A stretch of 64,000 nt of DNA from an uncultured Alphaproteobacteria bacterium. Its GTDB lineage: Bacteria > Pseudomonadota > Alphaproteobacteria > Rs-D84. The notes beneath the pieces were generated by a model that worked only from the letters and a program-made list of their open reading frames with translations, did not search any database and had not been told where the DNA came from. Below are positions 37,096-45,794 of this stretch, piece after piece. The position numbers and the translations under genes were made by a program. Position 1 is the stretch's first letter; every line of letters starts with the position of its first letter. The stretch spans positions 1 through 64,000 of the forward strand of contig CALXXV010000006.1 in the NCBI GenBank assembly GCA_944392775.1, read 5' to 3'.

Positions 37096-39024
37096 TTATT
37101 GTGCCGGCTCTGTTACATTTACCCATTTGAACTGCCCGTCTGTTCCAACAGACAACACACACAAACCGGAATCCGCCATACATTCACCTTCTGGTTGAGG
37201 CACCGCCAGTTCCACAATCTTTTCATTTGTTTCCAGTTTTGTATAAACGTCAGACACGTTTGCTTTACCGGAAATTTCACTAACTAAATCGTCACTTAAC
37301 TTTTCTTGCGTCACCGCATTATCAGCAATTTTATCAGTTGTTACCGCACCATTTTCTAACTTGCTGCCGGCAATTGAATTATCATTTATATTGTCTGGAT
37401 TAACTGGTAAGCCAGTATCTGATAATTCTGTTATTTTCTTATTTGTCCATTCTACGATTGCACCAACAGATGGGTATACAGTCGGCGAACTTTGATTATC
37501 AGCACCAATGGTTGTTGCCTTATTTGCAACATTTTCTTTCAACGCCAATCCTTCTGTTAATGCAGTCGTTGTCGCATGTGTTGCAGAAGCAGTTTGCAAA
37601 GCATCAATTTCACCTTCTGCAGTTGTTAAACGTGTACCCTGACTTGTAACTGTTCCTTCCAATGTTGCAACAGATTCTGCACTTGCTTTGTCTGCAATAT
37701 CTGCCTGTAATTGTTCAACATCTGCTGCCAAACCTGTTTCTGGGTCAGTAATTTGTTCTACTTGCTGTGTTATATTCGTTATATTTTCTGTAATACTTTC
37801 AACAGCACTTGCATCCGCTTTTGCACCTAAAGCAGTACGAACTGCAACCGCAGACGGGTATTGATCCGCAGTAGATTCTGCCGTTATTTCTTGTATTTTA
37901 TTATCTTTATCTTCTTTTTTCGCCAAGTCTGCCGCATCTGCTTTTTGACTTACAGTTTCTGCCAAAGATGATACAGAACTCTCCAAACCGATAACGGCTT
38001 CTTGTGCAGCCGCCACATCTGTAACAGCCTGTTCTACCTGTGCGCCAAGACCAGTTTCTTCGTTATTAATTGTATCACCTAACTGCGTCACCTGTTGTGT
38101 CACATTTGTAATATTCTGATTTATTTCTTCGATATCAGTTGTTGTGACATAATTTTCCAACGCACTTGTATCTGCCTTACCCTGCAACGCCGTATGAACT
38201 GCTGCCGCAGACGGATATTGTTCTGATGTAGATGATGCATCAATAGTCTGCGTTTTATTATTTTTGTCTTCTTTGCCTGCAATAGTTGTACTTAAATCTT
38301 GGCTCAACTTATCTTCTGTTACCGCCTCATCAGCGATCTTATCAGTTGTCACTGCGCCATTTTCCAACTTACTACCTGCAATAGAATTATCATTTATATT
38401 ATCTGGATTAACTGGTAAGCCCGTATCCGATAATTCTGTTATTTTCTTATTTGTCCATTCTACGATTGCACCAACTGATGGGTATGCGGTAGAAGAGCTT
38501 TGATTATCCGCACCAATAGTTGTCGCCTTATTATCTTTATCTTCTTTTGTTGCAAGGTCTGCCGCATCTGCTTTCTGTTGGACCGATGTTGATAAAGAAG
38601 AAACCGATCCCTGTAATGTATCTATTTCACCTTCTGCTGTTGTCAAACGTTGAGCTTGGCTTGCAACATCGCCCCCCAATGTCGTTACGGTCTCTTGTAT
38701 CGTATCAACAGCATCCTTTGCACTGGAAGCATCTGTAACCGCTTTATCAACCTGTGCACCAAGACCTGTTTCTTCATTATTAATCGTATTACCTAACTGC
38801 GTCACCTGCTGTGTCACAGTAGTAACATTTTCTGTTATTTGATTAACAGTTTCCTGTTTGGCATAATTCTGTTCTACATTTTCTAATATAGTTGTTTCTT
38901 TATCATCAACATATTTTTGACTAGCAATTCTAACAGGGTCACCGCTGGTTGCAGCATTGACATTGCCAACCCCCAGCAACAATGATGCTAAAAAACCAGA
39001 AAAAACTAAATTCATTTTCTTCAT
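37096..39024 (-). CDS. Exported tail-fibre-like repeat protein B
   Basis: 642 residues with a signal peptide (GNVNAA) then VRIASQKYVDDKETTI. It is a mosaic of repeated modules: the QITENVTTVTQQVTQLG type coiled-coil unit occurs at least four times, AYPSVGAIVEWTNKKITEL plus NINDNSIAGSKLENGAVTT occurs twice, and LTTAEGEIDALQ units are shared with gene C. It ends with CVLSVGTDGQFKWVNVTEPAQ, like the ends of A and C. Probable trimeric elongated fibre; anchor and partner unknown. Confidence 0.7.
   Translation of the reverse strand: MKKMNLVFSGFLASLLLGVGNVNAATSGDPVRIASQKYVDDKETTILENVEQNYAKQETVNQITENVTTVTQQVTQLGNTINNEETGLGAQVDKAVTDASSAKDAVDTIQETVTTLGGDVASQAQRLTTAEGEIDTLQGSVSSLSTSVQQKADAADLATKEDKDNKATTIGADNQSSSTAYPSVGAIVEWTNKKITELSDTGLPVNPDNINDNSIAGSKLENGAVTTDKIADEAVTEDKLSQDLSTTIAGKEDKNNKTQTIDASSTSEQYPSAAAVHTALQGKADTSALENYVTTTDIEEINQNITNVTQQVTQLGDTINNEETGLGAQVEQAVTDVAAAQEAVIGLESSVSSLAETVSQKADAADLAKKEDKDNKIQEITAESTADQYPSAVAVRTALGAKADASAVESITENITNITQQVEQITDPETGLAADVEQLQADIADKASAESVATLEGTVTSQGTRLTTAEGEIDALQTASATHATTTALTEGLALKENVANKATTIGADNQSSPTVYPSVGAIVEWTNKKITELSDTGLPVNPDNINDNSIAGSKLENGAVTTDKIADNAVTQEKLSDDLVSEISGKANVSDVYTKLETNEKIVELAVPQPEGECMADSGLCVLSVGTDGQFKWVNVTEPAQ
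37294..37531. repeat. Internal duplication in gene B, copy 1
   Basis: Pairs with about 38302-38540. The DNA is roughly 85-90 percent alike by eye, and the encoded residues are nearly all the same over about 75 positions. Changes are mostly silent, which suggests selection on protein after duplication. Confidence 0.75.
37544..37633. repeat. 90-nt identical segment, copy in gene B
   Basis: Identical to 36809-36898 in gene C; direct orientation, about 735 nt apart. Confidence 0.9.
38302..38540. repeat. Internal duplication in gene B, copy 2
   Basis: Partner of 37294-37531; contains the VNPDNINDNSIAG block in the same frame. Confidence 0.75.
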
Positions 39025-39036
39025 TGTTTAAACCCC

Positions 39037-41133
39037 TTAAAACACTATCTCATACCAAACTTTGTCACCGTTACTATCAACACCTAAAACTGCATCCGTT
39101 CCTGCACCAACCATGCTTACGGCAGCATCTGCTTTATCCAAAGACGCTTGTACATCTGCCGCTAATTTTGTACGAGCAATAGCCGCATCATCTGCAACAT
39201 CGTCATTTGAAATCTTTGATTTAGTAGCCAAAGTACCTAAATCTGCTGTATTTGCTTTTGTTGCCAACTGTTCATCAACATAAGTTGTATCAGCCTTACC
39301 TTCTATAGCCCCAACCGCAGTATTAACCGTCTGTTCCATCTGAGTAATTTTGTTATTCATTTCTTCAAAATTACCATCAGTTGCCATACCATCAGTCTTG
39401 GTTTTTAATTCATTAACCGCACCAACCAAGTTTTGTGCAGTAGTTGTCAAAGCACCTTCCCCAACAGTTGTTTTTAATGTACTTATATTTGAAGTATTTG
39501 TTTGAACTTTTCCTTCTAACTCGGTCAAATCTGCATCCGTCGCCAAGCCTTCTACTTTGGAATCAACTTCTGTTTTTGTATAAGCATCAGTAATACCATA
39601 TCCAGCAAGAGTAGTGGCCTTATCTGCTTTCGAAGCCACATCCAATGCAGCAGAATCCGCTTTTTCTTGTGCCGCAGTCGCAGCCGCTTGCGCTGCTTGC
39701 GCTGCATCACTTGCACCACTTGCCAATTCTTTCGCTTCATCCGCCGCTGTCTTTGCTGCATCAGCCGTGGTTTTAGCCGTATCAGCAGTAGTTTTAACAG
39801 TTTCTACTTCACCCGAAACAGCATTTGCAATTGCTTGCGCCGCCTCCGCAGTTGTTTTTGCAGCACCAGCAGTTTCCACTGCCGCCGTCGCCGCAAGACC
39901 TGCATTATCCGCAGCCACCCCAATCGTATCTACTTTTGAAGAAAGCGCATCTACAACTGTTGCGTCAGCCTTTGAATCCAATGCAGTCTTATCTGCTTTT
40001 TCAGCCAACCCAGCTTCTACATCAACAGTTTTCGCATAATCCTTTAAAGCTTCTTGCATATCACCGGCAGCAACATCGGCAACAAGGTCATTTACTTCTG
40101 TTTTATTATAAACTTCGGATTTAGTATAAACATCAGCAACATTTGCCTTACCCGCCAAACCCGTGGTTAATTCTGCGCTTGTAGCCAAACCATCAGTTGC
40201 TTCACTAATAGCAGTTTGCACACCAACTGTTGTGGCATAACCTGCCAAAGCATCACTATCCAACTTTCCTGACAATTCTTCTTTTGTCGCATAAGTCGCA
40301 TTTGCAGCTTCTGTTTTTACATAATCCGCCAACTCTGCCTTTGTAGCATAAACATCCGCCAAATCACTTACAGCCTGTATTATACTATCTTCCATATCAT
40401 CCTTTGTCGGATAATTGGTCAGATCAACTTCAGCTACATCCCCCTGCTCACCTTGCGGCCCTTGAGGCCCTGTAATATCTTCAATAGAAATCAAATTATT
40501 CCAACTAGAATCCCCAACATGACGCCAAGCTATATAACCATCAACATTCCCCATTTCAATCCCCAGCTCGCCTTCGCCAACAATTTCGGCCAAAGCCTCA
40601 CCCAACGGATTAAGATTTACAAAGATTTCATCATTTTCAATAGATATATAATCATCCCCCGTTCCAAGAATATTTTGCTTATTATCCTGAACGTCTTTAA
40701 CATCATCACCCAATCTTGTAACATCTTCACGAACAGCTTCAATCTGCTTTTCTAAATCACTAGCAACCCCCGGATCCATAGAACCATCAGAAGAACCACC
40801 AGACGTATTGCCCCCAGGTTTCTGAGAAATTATTGTACTACCACCACTAACAGATGTACCACCACCCAAATATTTTCCGATAGACAAACGAGGCGTAGTA
40901 GTAGTTACACGTCCGGAAGACGACGAAGAAGAACTGGCTGTAGGCGAAATACGAACAGTACCACCGCGCGCAGTTGCACTTGAGGCACCACTACTAGAAC
41001 TAGCACTTGAAACACTGTCATAAGTACCCGCCCCACCCAAAGTACGAACCGTAGATGCTGCATAAGCACCCGAAACGGTTGTGCATAACACACAAATTAT
41101 CGCAAGTCTTGAAATTTTAAAATCTTTTTTCAT
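39037..41133 (-). CDS. Exported tail-fibre-like protein A with collagen-like stretch
   Basis: 698 residues, the largest of the four. Signal peptide 1-25 (SGAYAA), then a Ser/Gly/Thr-rich stalk to about 120, a short coiled coil (124-153), a folded region, and a collagen-like GPQGPQGEQGD at 222-232. The rest is coiled-coil and fibre modules, including a long TADAAKTAADEAKELAS type run and GYGITDAYTKTEVDSK. It ends VDSNGDKVWYEIVF. It is separated from gene B by 12 nt and has its own promoter, so it probably leads the A-B-C-D transcript. Confidence 0.7.
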   Translation of the reverse strand: MKKDFKISRLAIICVLCTTVSGAYAASTVRTLGGAGTYDSVSSASSSSGASSATARGGTVRISPTASSSSSSSGRVTTTTPRLSIGKYLGGGTSVSGGSTIISQKPGGNTSGGSSDGSMDPGVASDLEKQIEAVREDVTRLGDDVKDVQDNKQNILGTGDDYISIENDEIFVNLNPLGEALAEIVGEGELGIEMGNVDGYIAWRHVGDSSWNNLISIEDITGPQGPQGEQGDVAEVDLTNYPTKDDMEDSIIQAVSDLADVYATKAELADYVKTEAANATYATKEELSGKLDSDALAGYATTVGVQTAISEATDGLATSAELTTGLAGKANVADVYTKSEVYNKTEVNDLVADVAAGDMQEALKDYAKTVDVEAGLAEKADKTALDSKADATVVDALSSKVDTIGVAADNAGLAATAAVETAGAAKTTAEAAQAIANAVSGEVETVKTTADTAKTTADAAKTAADEAKELASGASDAAQAAQAAATAAQEKADSAALDVASKADKATTLAGYGITDAYTKTEVDSKVEGLATDADLTELEGKVQTNTSNISTLKTTVGEGALTTTAQNLVGAVNELKTKTDGMATDGNFEEMNNKITQMEQTVNTAVGAIEGKADTTYVDEQLATKANTADLGTLATKSKISNDDVADDAAIARTKLAADVQASLDKADAAVSMVGAGTDAVLGVDSNGDKVWYEIVF

Positions 41134-41154
41134 AAATTCTCTCTACGTAATCAA

Positions 41155-41184
41155 ATAATATCACATTTATGCGAATCGGGTCAA
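41155..41184 (-). promoter_or_regulatory. Promoter of the fibre-like gene cluster
   Basis: TTGACC (41179-41184), 18 nt, TATTAT (41155-41160) preceded by TGA, on the minus strand. Start of transcription near 41148, 15 nt before the start codon. Confidence 0.65.
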
Positions 41185-41197
41185 TAGTTTTCCTATG

Positions 41198-41929
41198 CTA
41201 AAATTCATACCTTAAACCAATTGATATGGAATTGTCTAAAATCAAACCGATATCATTTTCTATATACGCTTCATATATAGTTGGATCACCTGTATTTTTA
41301 TATTGGAAATATCTTGTTTGTTTTGTTCCATTAAAACCAGACAAACGATATCGAAGGTCTAAAACAAAATTATCATCTAACTTATAAGAATACCCCAACA
41401 TTACACCAACCATCGGAGAAATACCTTCTTCTGTTCTACCACCACTAAGGAAAATATCCGAATCATATTTTGTAATAGGCATCGCAGCACCAACACCAAG
41501 CCCCAAATACACACCATTTGTAAAATCATAATAACCGTTTACCAACGCATAAGGAGCAGATAAAGAAAACTCTATTCCTGCATCTTTATCAACGAATTGA
41601 CCGATATACCCAACTTCTATTTCACCGCGCCAAAAATAACCAAATTTATGCCCTACAGATAAATTACCACCAAAAACGGGCTCAAAAGAAAATTTATCAG
41701 ACTCAAATTCAGAAAGCACACCAAGATAGTCCGAATCGTACTTATTTTCCCAATTTAAAAAACTAAGCTCTGCCCGACCAGTTAAATACCAACCAGTTTT
41801 TGCTTTATCTGTATAATCATAAGTAACAACGTACCCACCATTAGCATCACGAGTAAGATAACTAGGTGCAGCTATCGCCCCCGTTGAAACCATTCCTAAC
41901 AATAAAAATAAAGAAAAAATTTTTTTCAT
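41198..41929 (-). CDS. Outer-membrane beta-barrel protein next to the fibre cluster
   Basis: 243 residues with a signal peptide ending GAIAAPS. Strand-like segments alternate through the protein (GWYLTGRAELSFLNW, FWRGEIEVGYIGQF, LVNGYYDFTNGVYLGLGVGAAMPI) and it ends LRYEF with a terminal Phe. This resembles the OmpA-like/Omp25 surface antigen barrels of eight strands. It precedes the fibre-like genes on the same strand by 64 nt and could be a membrane partner or receptor for them, which is inference. Confidence 0.7.
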   Translation of the reverse strand: MKKIFSLFLLLGMVSTGAIAAPSYLTRDANGGYVVTYDYTDKAKTGWYLTGRAELSFLNWENKYDSDYLGVLSEFESDKFSFEPVFGGNLSVGHKFGYFWRGEIEVGYIGQFVDKDAGIEFSLSAPYALVNGYYDFTNGVYLGLGVGAAMPITKYDSDIFLSGGRTEEGISPMVGVMLGYSYKLDDNFVLDLRYRLSGFNGTKQTRYFQYKNTGDPTIYEAYIENDIGLILDNSISIGLRYEF

Positions 41930-41962
41930 ATAATCCCCCTAATGCTTTTTATATTTTTTTGT

Positions 41963-41971
41963 ATTTTATCA
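41963..41971 (-). promoter_or_regulatory. Extended -10 promoter of the beta-barrel gene
   Basis: TGATAAAAT on the minus strand, about 34 nt before the start codon, no clear -35 box. Confidence 0.4.
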
Positions 41972-42009
41972 CAAAAGCACCACCTTATAAAAGACAAAAA
42001 AACAAAATA

Positions 42010-42039
42010 TTGACATCTTTTTATAAAATTTGCTAAATT
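42010..42039 (+). promoter_or_regulatory. Promoter of pal
   Basis: TTGACA (42010-42015), 18 nt, TAAATT (42034-42039). AGGAAGG lies before the ATG at 42075. Confidence 0.6.
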
Positions 42040-42074
42040 TTTAATAAATAAGTTTTTATATTGAGAGGAAGGAT

Positions 42075-42473
42075 ATGAAAAAAACATTAACAATACTTAC
42101 ACTTATAACATTATCTGCATGCAGCAGCATCCCAGACAAAATTAACGACGATAAAGTCTTTTTTGCATTTGATTCTGCCGTCATTTCTAATGCAGCAAGC
42201 GAAAATTTAGAAGAACAATCACTGTACATGAAGAAAAATCCTGAAATAGGAGTTATTCTAGAAGGTCATTGTGATGAAAGAGGTTCGACAGAATATAACT
42301 TGGCCTTAGGAGCGATGCGCGCAGGAAACGCAGCACAAGTCATGATAAAAGATGGCATAGAACCAGAAAGAATAAAAACAATTTCTTACGGCAAAGAACG
42401 TCCACAATATCCTGGAACAGGCGAAGCTGTTTGGGCCAAGAACAGAAATGTAACAACCAAAGTAATAGAATAA
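42075..42473 (+). CDS. pal: Peptidoglycan-associated lipoprotein
   Basis: 132 residues. The lipobox LSAC places the lipidated Cys at residue 16. The OmpA domain (about 28-130) has EGHCDERGSTEYNLALGAMRA and KNRNVTTKVIE, the peptidoglycan-binding motif of Pal. It anchors the outer membrane to the wall and works with TolB. In most genomes tolB-pal are adjacent; here tolB is 3.7 kb away on the other strand. Confidence 0.93.
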   Translation: MKKTLTILTLITLSACSSIPDKINDDKVFFAFDSAVISNAASENLEEQSLYMKKNPEIGVILEGHCDERGSTEYNLALGAMRAGNAAQVMIKDGIEPERIKTISYGKERPQYPGTGEAVWAKNRNVTTKVIE

Positions 42474-42499
42474 AAAACGCGTTATATACGCGTTTTTTT
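42472..42499 (+). terminator. Terminator of pal
   Basis: AAAAAACGCGT, loop TATAT, ACGCGTTTTTT, right after the stop codon. Confidence 0.85.
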
Positions 42500-42519
42500 A
42501 TAAAATTCTTGGTTGAAAC

Positions 42520-42548
42520 TTGACCCAAGAGTCTTTTTTTATTACCAT
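42520..42548 (+). promoter_or_regulatory. Promoter of ftsE, placed for a leaderless transcript
   Basis: TTGACC (42520-42525), 17 nt, TACCAT (42543-42548). The expected start is at 42555, the base before the ATG. Confidence 0.5.
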
Positions 42549-42555
42549 TTTTTTT

Positions 42556-43356
42556 ATGGAAGAAAATACCGCCATATCTTTTACAAACGTAGGTGCAAAG
42601 TATGATAACGCTCGTGAAGTATTATCAGACGTTTCTTTTAATATCAGCAATGGTTCTTTTTACTTTTTATCCGGTGCATCAGGTGCAGGCAAAACCACAT
42701 TACTACGTTTAATATATCAATTACACAAACCCTGCAGAGGACAAATAAAATTATTCGGTCAGATTACAAATAATATGACACGGGACGACACCGCAAAATT
42801 ACGACATAAAATGGCGATAGTTTTTCAAGAATATTCCCTATTATCACATATGACAGTATTTGATAATATTGCATTACCTTTACGCGTTCGAGGAATTCCG
42901 GAACAAAAAATAAAAAAACTTGTTTCAAAAACTTTAGAATGGGTAGGCTTAGGCAAATATGCAGACGCAAACCCAAAGGCTTTATCGGGCGGTCAACAAC
43001 AACGCGTATCTGTTGCAAGGGCAATAATTATTCAACCGTCTCTTCTGCTAGCTGACGAGCCTACAGGAAATCTAGACGACGAGAATGCATCAAGATTAAT
43101 GGAATTATTCATACAAATGAATAAAATTTTCGGTACAACGATAATCTTAGCAACACACAGTACCAAACTTATGGAAACCTATAATTTTCCAATAATTCGC
43201 GTAGAAAATCACAAAGTTAGCTTTTTAGAGGCTAACAAAAAAACAACTAAAAACACAGAAGATATAAAAGATATCAAAAAAATATGGAAAGGTCCCAAAC
43301 CTCAAAATTATTTTACAGAGTTATCGAAACAATTTGACGACATCGGAAACGCATGA
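42556..43356 (+). CDS. ftsE: Cell-division ABC transporter ATPase FtsE
   Basis: 266 residues from the ATG at 42556; there is no Shine-Dalgarno and a TTG upstream sits in the promoter. Walker A SGASGAGKTTLLRLI, Q-loop VFQEYSLLSHMTV, signature LSGGQQQR, Walker B LLLADEPTGNLD and the switch His are present. With FtsX it controls peptidoglycan hydrolysis at the septum. A C-terminal extension of about 40 residues exceeds the usual length. The stop overlaps ftsX by four bases. Confidence 0.92.
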   Translation: MEENTAISFTNVGAKYDNAREVLSDVSFNISNGSFYFLSGASGAGKTTLLRLIYQLHKPCRGQIKLFGQITNNMTRDDTAKLRHKMAIVFQEYSLLSHMTVFDNIALPLRVRGIPEQKIKKLVSKTLEWVGLGKYADANPKALSGGQQQRVSVARAIIIQPSLLLADEPTGNLDDENASRLMELFIQMNKIFGTTIILATHSTKLMETYNFPIIRVENHKVSFLEANKKTTKNTEDIKDIKKIWKGPKPQNYFTELSKQFDDIGNA

Positions 43357-44195
43357 AAAGTAAATCTATTGTTTTTTCTTTAATTCACGAACAATCCGTT
43401 TTTATGACGGCAATTATGGCAATGTTAACCTTTTTATCCGTCTTGGCATTGGGCATAGCTCTATCTATTGGGACAGGTGTAATACGTTGGAATTCACAAT
43501 GGGATTTAATTGCTACCGTTCAAATAACTAATTCGTCCAAAACGACAGAAACAGAAAAAATATTAAATTCGCATAAAAACGAAATAACAGAAATAAATAA
43601 AATCTCAAATGAAAAAATGAAAGATTTGATGCAACCATGGATTTCTGGTGGCACCAACACCCTAGAAAGATACTTACCCATAATGTACGAAATAAAATTT
43701 AACAGCAAACAATCACTAGAAAAAATAGGTAAAGAACTTTCTAAACACTCTAGATTTTTAACACACGCAGATGCTTTAAAAACATCTACATCTGCGGGTT
43801 GGAAAATGATTATACTATCTTCATTTGTATTAATTTTAATACTTGCGACAATAGGAATTTGCATATCATATATAGCAAAAAATACCGCTCTATTACATCG
43901 AAGAGAACTAGAAATATTAAATCAAATAGGCGCTAGTGACAATTTTATTGCAAAACAAATGCAAATAATTACGGGAAAAATCTGTATGATTGCATGCTTT
44001 TCCGGTTTTATAATAGCAATACCCATTTTATTACTAATATTATCAACTGCACATAGTACACGCGTAGGCCTAATGTCTATGCTAGCTATATCTAATACAG
44101 GTTGGATATTACTTATTTTATTGCCGATTCTAATAATAATTTTTTCTATATACATAACTAAACGAACTACTTTAAATATATTAAAAAATACCTGA
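43353..44195 (+). CDS. ftsX: Cell-division protein FtsX
   Basis: 280 residues with four membrane segments: one near the N-terminus, then ILSSFVLILILATIGICISYIA, MIACFSGFIIAIPILLLILS and ILLILLPILIIIFSIYI, with a periplasmic loop between the first two. This is the FtsX layout, though the sequence is quite divergent. It overlaps ftsE (ATGA) and the next gene (TGATG), giving tight translational coupling. Confidence 0.85.
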   Translation: MKSKSIVFSLIHEQSVFMTAIMAMLTFLSVLALGIALSIGTGVIRWNSQWDLIATVQITNSSKTTETEKILNSHKNEITEINKISNEKMKDLMQPWISGGTNTLERYLPIMYEIKFNSKQSLEKIGKELSKHSRFLTHADALKTSTSAGWKMIILSSFVLILILATIGICISYIAKNTALLHRRELEILNQIGASDNFIAKQMQIITGKICMIACFSGFIIAIPILLLILSTAHSTRVGLMSMLAISNTGWILLILLPILIIIFSIYITKRTTLNILKNT

Positions 44196-44704
44196 TGAAG
44201 TTCTTAACGCCATCTTTATTATTATTCAGTTGTTTTGTATTAGGCGGAATGATGTTTAAAACCATGGCCCCCAGTCGTTGTGCAACAATATTACCAAACG
44301 ACAGTATATTCGTGCTTACCGGCGATATTCGCAGAATTCCCTTTGCAATGAGACAACTAAGACAACACCCAAACACAGATTTATATATAATAGGCGCAGG
44401 GGCAAAAGGCTCTTATGAGCTAGCCCAAAAAGTAACAATAGAATCCAAATCTAAATCAACATACCAAAATGCATTAGCAATTAAAGAAATAGCAAAAAAA
44501 GAAGGACTTGACCGTATTGTAATAATAACAACCGAAGACCATATGAATAGAGCCCAATATTTAATTACGCAAGAGTTGCCAGAAACAGAAATCGTGACAT
44601 GCCCTGTTCCGTTAACTGGCATGCCCGCTGCAAAAAGACTTGAAAGATGGACAATAGAATATATAAAATATATCGTAACAATGTTAGGAATAAAAGAAGG
44701 TTAA
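44195..44704 (+). CDS. DUF218 (YdcF-like/ElyC-like) protein
   Basis: 169 residues. An N-terminal membrane segment (about 5-22) is followed by the DUF218 fold: DSIFVLTGDIRRIPFAM, LYIIGAGAKG, IESKSKSTYQNALAIKEIAK and VIITTEDHMNRAQYL. The family is linked to envelope carbohydrate and peptidoglycan metabolism. It lies in the conserved alphaproteobacterial order ftsE-ftsX-DUF218-plsC. Confidence 0.8.
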   Translation: MKFLTPSLLLFSCFVLGGMMFKTMAPSRCATILPNDSIFVLTGDIRRIPFAMRQLRQHPNTDLYIIGAGAKGSYELAQKVTIESKSKSTYQNALAIKEIAKKEGLDRIVIITTEDHMNRAQYLITQELPETEIVTCPVPLTGMPAAKRLERWTIEYIKYIVTMLGIKEG

Positions 44705-44716
44705 AAAGGAAGAAAA

Positions 44717-45427
44717 ATGTTTAGAACAATAATTTTTAAAATTTTACTTGGAATATATTTTACTTTATGGTCTCCGATACTTTTAATAGGTTTGATATCA
44801 AAAAAATTAAATACTTTTTTGGTATTAAAATGCGCTGCTGGCGTTTTATTATTGGCAAGATTAATTGCCGGAATAAAATATAAAGTGCACTATCCGGCAA
44901 CAGATAAAGAAATAAAACCGTACAACAAATCAAATCGCACAATTCGACTGGACGGGAAAGCAATAATTGCAGCAAAACACATGTCAATTTTAGAAATAGC
45001 CGTTTTATCAAATATAATTCCACAATCGTTTTTTATAATTAAACGTGAATTATTATGGATACCTATATACGGTTGGGCATTTTGGCGAATGGGTTTACAA
45101 CCGGTAAATAGAGCACGTGGCGCAACAAATATGCAAAAGCTAACGAATGATGTCGCAGAAAAAATAACTTCAGGAAAAAACTTGATAATCTTTCCGGAAG
45201 GCACACGCACAAAACCAGGACAACACATACCGTTAAAAAGAGGTTTGTTATTTTTAGCTCATACACTAAAACTGCCTATTCTCCCTGTAGGTACAGATGC
45301 AGGTCTATATTGGCCAAAGCGTGGGAAAATGCACAGTGGTACAGCAAATATATGGTTTGAACCATTACTACCAAGCACCGCTTCTTTAGAAGAAATAAGC
45401 GAAGCAATAAATCGTCATAGCGCATAA
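44717..45427 (+). CDS. plsC: 1-acyl-sn-glycerol-3-phosphate acyltransferase
   Basis: 236 residues with an N-terminal membrane helix and the acyltransferase motifs AAKHMSILE (the HxxxxE/D catalytic pair in the alphaproteobacterial KH form), FFIIKRELLWIPIYGW, and FPEGTRTKPG, then LPILPVGTDAGLYW. It makes phosphatidic acid from lysophosphatidic acid at the inner membrane. AAAAAGGAAGAAAA precedes the start. Confidence 0.9.
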   Translation: MFRTIIFKILLGIYFTLWSPILLIGLISKKLNTFLVLKCAAGVLLLARLIAGIKYKVHYPATDKEIKPYNKSNRTIRLDGKAIIAAKHMSILEIAVLSNIIPQSFFIIKRELLWIPIYGWAFWRMGLQPVNRARGATNMQKLTNDVAEKITSGKNLIIFPEGTRTKPGQHIPLKRGLLFLAHTLKLPILPVGTDAGLYWPKRGKMHSGTANIWFEPLLPSTASLEEISEAINRHSA

Positions 45428-45446
45428 AACATATCAAAGAACAAAA

Positions 45447-45689
45447 TTAACGCTCGTCATCTTCATTTTCTAAAAAACGTGCAAATTCAGAAGGCGTCGT
45501 TGATGTAGATTCCAATATTTTAGAGATACTTTGCATAGAAGGCCAACGAGGTTTTCCAAAAACAGAGTATCTTTTACTTTTATTAAAAGTGGTTGCATCC
45601 AAACCACTTGAAACAGCCAATTTTGAACAAGACAACTTGTTTTTACGAGCAAGCTTATCTATTGCCAACCAAACATCTTTATGCGTCAT
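45447..45689 (-). CDS. Short helix-turn-helix regulator
   Basis: 80 residues, all HTH: THKDVWLAIDKLARKNKLSCSKLAVSSGLDATTFNKSKR, then GKPRWPSMQSISKILEST. This matches the N-terminus of the alphaproteobacterial HTH-S24 peptidase repressor family (LexA/CI-like), but the protein ends (ENEDDER) where the peptidase domain would begin. So it is a stand-alone DNA-binding form or a stable truncation, without self-cleavage. AGAG precedes the start. Targets unknown. Confidence 0.7.
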   Translation of the reverse strand: MTHKDVWLAIDKLARKNKLSCSKLAVSSGLDATTFNKSKRYSVFGKPRWPSMQSISKILESTSTTPSEFARFLENEDDER

Positions 45690-45794
45690 AGTATTCTCTT
45701 TAAAAAATCATAAATCCTGCACAAACACAAGACATGATTCTAATAATACTAGACTTACAAACATTGCTCAATTATTTTTTACAAGTAAATATTC

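Noticed and set aside
35100..39900. CRISPR-like repeat pattern
   Set aside because: Repeats are in-frame protein modules of varying length, not equal repeats with unique spacers.
45428..45446. Terminator between plsC and the HTH gene
   Set aside because: No inverted repeat with a T tract was found in this short gap.
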